Assembly: GCA_964621185.1 (NCBI GenBank) | Contig: CAZULM010000004.1 | Location: 153,576-217,575, forward strand | DNA length: 64,000 nucleotides | Origin: M3007 sp964621185 | GTDB taxonomy: Bacteria; Bacteroidota; Bacteroidia; Chitinophagales; Saprospiraceae | Reading direction: 5' to 3' | Made by a program: the position numbers and the translations under genes | Notes under the pieces: generated by a model | Database searches by the model: none | What the model saw: only the letters and a program-made list of their open reading frames with translations | Told to the model about the DNA's origin: nothing | Shown here: in pieces, positions 59,877 to 64,000 of the stretch | Layout of the letters: each line of letters opens with the position of its first letter | How positions within the stretch are numbered: position 1 is the stretch's first letter

Positions 59877-60121
59877 TTTTGCTCGTTGAAAGGTAACGTT
59901 CGGTCTTCACGCTCCTTGATTTGCCACTTCAACGCATCTCCGAACGAACTAGGAGCATCAGCTTTAAAGTTTTGGATTCGCTCAATAGCCTTTTCGCGCT
60001 CTGATTTTGTAATTCTTTTATGCTTGAGCTGACTGAATGGAATATTCAATCGTTTTACTAGATTCAAAATCAGTTCTGCGTCTTGAGGGTTGGATATTTC
60101 TAGTTGGAGCGTCATAATCAT
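59873..60121 (-). CDS. Antitoxin of the PIN-domain module
   Basis: The product has 82 residues from the ATG at 60121; a second ATG two codons on (60115) is equally possible, and the preceding TTG at 60124 less so. The N-terminus LQLEISNPQDAELILNLVKR is an alpha/beta segment, followed by a basic stretch (FSQLKHKRITKSEREKAIER) and a C-terminal toxin-neutralising tail (FGDALKWQIKEREDRTLPFN). I do not recognise the DNA-binding family. A perfect -7 box lies 12 bases upstream, so the message is nearly leaderless. Confidence 0.75.
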   Translation of the reverse strand: MIMTLQLEISNPQDAELILNLVKRLNIPFSQLKHKRITKSEREKAIERIQNFKADAPSSFGDALKWQIKEREDRTLPFNEQK

Positions 60122-60132
60122 CAAATTTCATA

Positions 60133-60140
60133 CAAAGATA
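60133..60140 (-). promoter_or_regulatory. -7 box (TATCTTTG) of the toxin-antitoxin operon
   Basis: An exact TAnnTTTG on the minus strand, 12 bases before the antitoxin ATG at 60121. Confidence 0.55.
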
Positions 60141-60215
60141 TGTCGAATTGGGTGCTGGAACCACAGTCGACGCAAAAAAAACACTGGTCTTTTTTCCACC
60201 AACTGAGCGTTGGTG

Positions 60216-63200
60216 TTACATATTCCGCCGATACTGCCCCCCTACCTCAAACAACGCCCCGGTTATCTGCCCCAGCGAGCAGACTTTCACCGCTTCCACC
60301 AATTCCGCAAAGATATTCCCGTTTTCCACCGCCACTTTTTGGAGCCGGCGCAGCGCGGCGCCCGCTTGTAAGGCATTGGTAGCGTGCAAGTTGTTGAGCA
60401 TTTCGATCTGGTATTGTTTCTCCCATTCCTCCGCCCGGATCACTTCCCGGGGCAAAATGGTGGGCGAGCCTTCTTTCGACAGGAAGGTATTCACGCCGAT
60501 CAGCGGGAGCTCGCCGGTATGTTTGAGCGTTTCGTAGTACAGGCTTTCTTCCTGGATCTTGCCGCGCTGGTACATGGTTTCCATGGCGCCCAATACGCCG
60601 CCGCGCTCGGTAATGCGGTCAAATTCAGTGAGCACCGCTTCTTCCACCAATTCAGTCAGTTCTTCTATGATGAAAGCGCCTTGCAGCGGGTTTTCATTTT
60701 TGGCCAAACCCAGTTCCTTGTTGATGATCAGCTGGATGGCCATGGCCCTGCGCACCGATTCCTCGGTGGGCGTGGTGATGGCTTCATCGTAGGCGTTGGT
60801 GTGCAGGGAATTGCAGTTGTCGTAAATGGCGTACAGCGCCTGCAAGGTGGTGCGGATGTCGTTGAATGCAATTTCCTGGGCGTGCAGGCTGCGGCCGCTG
60901 GTCTGGATATGGTATTTCAGCATCTGGCTGCGCTCGTTGGCGCCGTAGAGCCGCTTCATCGCCTTGGCCCAGATGCGCCTTGCCACCCGCCCAATTACGG
61001 CGTATTCAGGGTCCACGCCGTTGGAGAAAAAGAAGGAGAGGTTGGGGGCAAAATCGTCCACGTTCATGCCCCTCGACCGGTAGTATTCTACAAAAGTGAA
61101 GCCGTTGGACAAGGTGAAGGCCAGCTGGGAAATGGGGTTGGCACCCGCTTCGGCGATGTGGTAGCCGGAAATGGACACGGAGTAAAAGTTGCGGACTTTG
61201 TGCTGGATGAAGTATTCCTGCACATCGCCCATCACCCGCAGGCTGAATTCGGTGCTGAAGATGCAGGTGTTCTGCGCCTGGTCTTCTTTCAGGATATCGG
61301 CCTGTACGGTGCCGCGCACGGAGGAGAGGGCATGGGCCTTGATCTTTTCATATACGTCCCTGGGCAGCACTTCATCACCGGTGATGCCAAGCAGCAGTAA
61401 CCCAAGCCCGTCGTTGCCCTCGGGGAGCGAACCTCCCGAAAGTTTCAAACTTTCGGGAAGTTGCGCGCCGGTGGTTTGATAGTTCGGTCGGACGAAACCG
61501 CGGTCCTCGTACTTTTCTTTCAGTTTCGCCTCCACCAAATGCTCCAGCTTGTTTTCCCGGATGTACTTTTCACATTGCTGGTCGATGGCCGCATTCATGA
61601 AAAACGCGGCGATGGTGGCTGCCGGCCCATTGATCGTCATGGAGACGGATGTTTTCGGGTCGCAGAGGTCGAAGCCTGAATAGAGTTTTTTAGCGTCGTC
61701 GAGGCAGCAGATGCTCACGCCGGAGTTGCCGATTTTTCCGTAAATATCGGGGCGCGGGTCGGGGTCTTCGCCGTAGAGGGTCACGGAGTCGAAAGCCGTG
61801 GACAGGCGGTTGGCGGGCATGCCGAGGCTGACGTAGTGGAAGCGGCGGTTGGTGCGTTCGGGGCCGCCCTCGCCCGCGAACATGCGCGTGGGGTCTTCGC
61901 CTTCGCGTTTGAACGGGAACACGCCGGCTGTGTAAGGAAATTCGCCCGGCACATTTTCCTGCAGGCACCAGCGCAGCACCTCGCCCCAGTCGGCCCATTT
62001 CGGCAGCGCCACTTTGGGCAATTTCAGGTGGCTGAGGCTCTCTGATTTCGTCTGCACCTTTATTTCTTTTCCCCGAACAAGGTAGATGTACTCGTCGGCG
62101 GCGTAGCGCTGTTTCTTTTCTTCCCAACCTTCGAGGATGCGCAGACATTCGCCGTCGAGGTCTTTTTTCAGTTCGGCGACGCGTCCCGACAGGTCCGCAA
62201 TCAATCCTGCATCTTTTGCCGGATCAAGGGCATTGATGGTGGTTTGATAGCCGAACCAGCGCCGGGCAATGGCCACCTGTTTTTCCACCCAGGCATCGTA
62301 TTTTCGGTTGTTCTCGCTGATCTCGCTCAGGTAGCGGGTGCGGTTGGGTGGAATGATGTAGATTTTTTCGGATTGGGTGTTTTCGCCTTTTTCTTTCCCC
62401 AATTGAAAGTTGGGGGTACGTGAGGCCAGCAGTTCCATCACGCGGTGGTACAGTTGGTTCACGCCTGGGTCGTTGAATTGGGAGGCGATGCAGCCGAACA
62501 CGGGCATGTCGTCCACGGGGGTGTCCCATTGATTGCGGTTGCGCTGCACCTGTTTGCGCACGTCGCGCAGGGCATCGAGGGCGCCGCGCTTGTCGAATTT
62601 GTTGATGGCGATAACGTCGGCAAAATCGAGCATGTCGATCTTTTCAAGTTGGGAGGCCGCCCCGAATTCGGGGGTCATGATGTAGAGCGACACGTCGCTG
62701 TGGTCCACGATTTCCGTGTCGCTTTGGCCGATACCGCTGGTTTCGAGGATGATGAGGTCGTATTGGGCGGCTTTGAGGATTTCTACCGCGGCATGTACGT
62801 ATTTGGAAAGTGCGAGGTTGCTCTGTCGGGTGGCCAGGGAGCGCATGTACACGCGCGGGTTGTTGATCGCGTTCATGCGGATGCGGTCGCCCAGCAGCGC
62901 GCCGCCGGTTTTCCTTTTCGAGGGATCCACGGAGACGATGGCGATGGTTTTGTCGGAGAAATCGAGCAGGAAGCGGCGCACGAGTTCATCCACCATGCTG
63001 GATTTGCCGGAACCTCCTGTGCCGGTGATGCCCAGCACGGGTGGCAGTTGGGCCTGCTTTTCGAGCTTGGCGGCGATTTGCGGTTTTACTTCTTTTTCGT
63101 AAAATTCGGGGTTGTTCTCGGCGATGGAGATGAGGCGGGCTACGTCTTTGGCATCCGGGCCCGGGGCAGATTTGTCAACTTTTGCGAAGTTGACAAACCG

Positions 63201-63668
63201 GGACACTTCGCCGTTTGCGGAGAAACCAACCGGGAAATCGCATTGCTGGAGCACATCGTTGATCATGCCCTGCAGGCCCATGGCGCGGCCGTCGTCGGGG
63301 TGGTAGATGCGGGTGATGCCATAAGCGTGGAGTTCCTCAATTTCCGAGGGCAGGATGGTGCCGCCGCCGCCGCCGAATATTTTGATATGCCCTGCGCCGC
63401 GCTCCTGGAGCAGGTCGTGCATGTACTTGAAAAATTCGGTGTGGCCACCCTGGTAACTGGTGATGGCGATGCCTTGCACGTCTTCCTGTATGGCGCAATC
63501 CACAATTTCCTGCACCGAGCGGTTGTGGCCGAGGTGTATGATCTCCGCCCCGCTCGACTGCATGATGCGGCGCATGATGTTGATGGCCGCGTCGTGGCCG
63601 TCGAAAAGGCTGGCGGCGGTGACGAGGCGGATTTTGTGGTGAGGTTGGTATGGCTGGACTTGCGTCAT
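60216..63668 (-). CDS. icmF: Fused isobutyryl-CoA mutase
   Basis: The product has 1,150 residues from the ATG at 63668; ten further codons to 63698 would overlap the promoter. Order: B12-binding domain 1-150 (FDGHDAAINIMRRI, then GGGGGTILPSEIEEL); MeaB-like G domain about 195-420 (P-loop TGTGGSGKSSMVDELV); mutase barrel about 540-1100 (DPTRMFAGEGGPERTNRRFH, ISGYHIAEAGANPISQLAFT). The Phe in TRMFAGE, where methylmalonyl-CoA mutase has Tyr, indicates isobutyryl/n-butyryl-CoA specificity. It isomerises isobutyryl-CoA and butyryl-CoA with adenosylcobalamin and carries its own chaperone GTPase. Two palindromes lie in frame within the gene. Confidence 0.93.
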   Translation of the reverse strand: MTQVQPYQPHHKIRLVTAASLFDGHDAAINIMRRIMQSSGAEIIHLGHNRSVQEIVDCAIQEDVQGIAITSYQGGHTEFFKYMHDLLQERGAGHIKIFGGGGGTILPSEIEELHAYGITRIYHPDDGRAMGLQGMINDVLQQCDFPVGFSANGEVSRFVNFAKVDKSAPGPDAKDVARLISIAENNPEFYEKEVKPQIAAKLEKQAQLPPVLGITGTGGSGKSSMVDELVRRFLLDFSDKTIAIVSVDPSKRKTGGALLGDRIRMNAINNPRVYMRSLATRQSNLALSKYVHAAVEILKAAQYDLIILETSGIGQSDTEIVDHSDVSLYIMTPEFGAASQLEKIDMLDFADVIAINKFDKRGALDALRDVRKQVQRNRNQWDTPVDDMPVFGCIASQFNDPGVNQLYHRVMELLASRTPNFQLGKEKGENTQSEKIYIIPPNRTRYLSEISENNRKYDAWVEKQVAIARRWFGYQTTINALDPAKDAGLIADLSGRVAELKKDLDGECLRILEGWEEKKQRYAADEYIYLVRGKEIKVQTKSESLSHLKLPKVALPKWADWGEVLRWCLQENVPGEFPYTAGVFPFKREGEDPTRMFAGEGGPERTNRRFHYVSLGMPANRLSTAFDSVTLYGEDPDPRPDIYGKIGNSGVSICCLDDAKKLYSGFDLCDPKTSVSMTINGPAATIAAFFMNAAIDQQCEKYIRENKLEHLVEAKLKEKYEDRGFVRPNYQTTGAQLPESLKLSGGSLPEGNDGLGLLLLGITGDEVLPRDVYEKIKAHALSSVRGTVQADILKEDQAQNTCIFSTEFSLRVMGDVQEYFIQHKVRNFYSVSISGYHIAEAGANPISQLAFTLSNGFTFVEYYRSRGMNVDDFAPNLSFFFSNGVDPEYAVIGRVARRIWAKAMKRLYGANERSQMLKYHIQTSGRSLHAQEIAFNDIRTTLQALYAIYDNCNSLHTNAYDEAITTPTEESVRRAMAIQLIINKELGLAKNENPLQGAFIIEELTELVEEAVLTEFDRITERGGVLGAMETMYQRGKIQEESLYYETLKHTGELPLIGVNTFLSKEGSPTILPREVIRAEEWEKQYQIEMLNNLHATNALQAGAALRRLQKVAVENGNIFAELVEAVKVCSLGQITGALFEVGGQYRRNM
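61434..61458. repeat. In-frame palindrome within icmF, 12-bp arms
   Basis: TCCCGAAAGTTT and its exact complement around one base. On the coding strand it encodes part of LPESLKLSGGS, directly before the conserved LPEGNDGLG, so LPE appears twice. It looks like an insertion in a loop of the mutase barrel. Confidence 0.6.
63171..63197. repeat. In-frame palindrome within icmF, 11-bp arms
   Basis: TTTGTCAACTT and AAGTTGACAAA around a 5-base loop. It encodes FVNFAKVDK in the linker between the B12 and G domains. Confidence 0.55.
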
Positions 63669-63687
63669 GGTTGGGCAAAATTTCCGG

Positions 63688-63695
63688 CAAAGGTA
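63688..63695 (-). promoter_or_regulatory. icmF -7 box (TACCTTTG)
   Basis: An exact TAnnTTTG on the minus strand, 20 bases before the ATG at 63668, which decides that start over the upstream TTG-type frame opening at 63698. Confidence 0.6.
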
Positions 63696-64000
63696 CATCG
63701 GAAACTGGCAAAGGCGTATGCGAAAGGGGCGGTTGCTTCGTGCAGCAACTGTGCGGAAAGGGGGATTTGTCTTACACGTTTAGCTACACGACGTGGCTGC
63801 GTTTAGCAGCCATGATCGTTGTAGGTGGTGTGTGGCGCTAGCGTATAGCACGATGATCCATTTCCGCCCAATATATTTTTGTCAAACCAGCGGTATGTAC
63901 CACTCAACGATAGGGCACCCTGCTGTACGTGGGCGCTTGGTCAAAAAGACACAAGCGCGGCGCTGCTCTTGGCTTGGGTGGAAGACCTGGCGAGGCGGAA
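63696..64000. other. Right-edge region without a recognised gene
   Basis: These 305 bases hold no convincing open frame. One small stem (TGGCTGC and GCAGCCA, 63794-63812) is followed by sequence without a T-run, so it is not called a terminator. A gene beginning beyond the edge cannot be excluded. Confidence 0.4.

Noticed and set aside
62445..63806. 453-codon plus-strand frame opposite icmF
   Set aside because: It is a shadow of a GC-rich coding strand: Val/His/Ala/Gly-rich composition and no motifs. The same applies to long frames opposite the two protease-like genes and gyrB.
63794..63812. Hairpin TGGCTGC/GCAGCCA as a terminator
   Set aside because: There is no T-run on either side, and no gene ends beside it within the window.

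Overview
The window reads as chromosomal DNA of a free-living Bacteroidota, most likely a Saprospiria/Lewinella-type bacterium. This is inferred from type IX secretion (T9SS) C-terminal sorting domains on several secreted proteins, twelve exact Bacteroidota-type -7 promoter boxes (TAnnTTTG) a short way upstream of start codons, an N-terminal fragment of a TonB-dependent receptor, DUF3467/DUF3127/NRDE/DUF1573 genes typical of the phylum, futalosine-pathway MqnC, and fused isobutyryl-CoA mutase IcmF. No rRNA, tRNA, CRISPR array, phage module or intact insertion sequence was seen.

Layout. 1-6 kb: truncated TonB receptor, a glycosyltransferase, a membrane-protein/XRE-regulator pair, a small T9SS protein, an NRDE protein and gyrB. 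6-14 kb: SLC13-type permease, TPR membrane protein, TapB-like secreted protein, rlmF and a sodium/proline symporter. 14-21.4 kb: two tandem 1,220-residue T9SS-exported metalloprotease-like proteins that have both lost the first zinc histidine. 21.6-31 kb: hisA, an operon with a pentameric ligand-gated ion channel and a cyclase-family enzyme, a large T9SS adhesin-like protein and pepD. 30.6-37.5 kb: an ECF sigma factor with a predicted anti-sigma/beta-barrel fusion, lipoproteins, DUF3179, a decayed ATPase and DUF1573. 37.6-48.8 kb: SPFH protein, feoAB, an FAD oxidoreductase, a three-gene operon ending in a tryptophan-repeat protein, and twin oligopeptide-type binding proteins. 48.9-64 kb: a second ECF sigma factor, DUF3467, DUF1275, a 58-residue basic protein, a glycosyltransferase coupled to a Dna2-like nuclease-helicase, mqnC, def, ruvX, a methyltransferase, a PIN-type toxin-antitoxin pair and icmF.

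The most unusual content is between the genes. A 105-bp repeat family occurs nine times: five copies of exactly 105 bp (one interrupted), one half-decayed, three strongly diverged but with nearly the same ATC spacing. One copy is split by a 132-bp hairpin element flanked by a 9-bp target duplication, so the other copies serve as its empty site. A separate MITE-like element of about 220 bp with nested hairpins occurs twice in opposite orientation. Two copies of the 105-bp repeat end inside the promoters of rlmF and ruvX. A 34-bp motif conserved in length and in three blocks precedes both the ECF sigma gene at 30.7 kb and the lipoprotein gene downstream, and looks like that sigma factor's own promoter. 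Two perfect palindromes lie in frame inside icmF.

All functional names are from reading the sequence. No database search was run, identity levels are visual estimates, and promoters and terminators are predictions.
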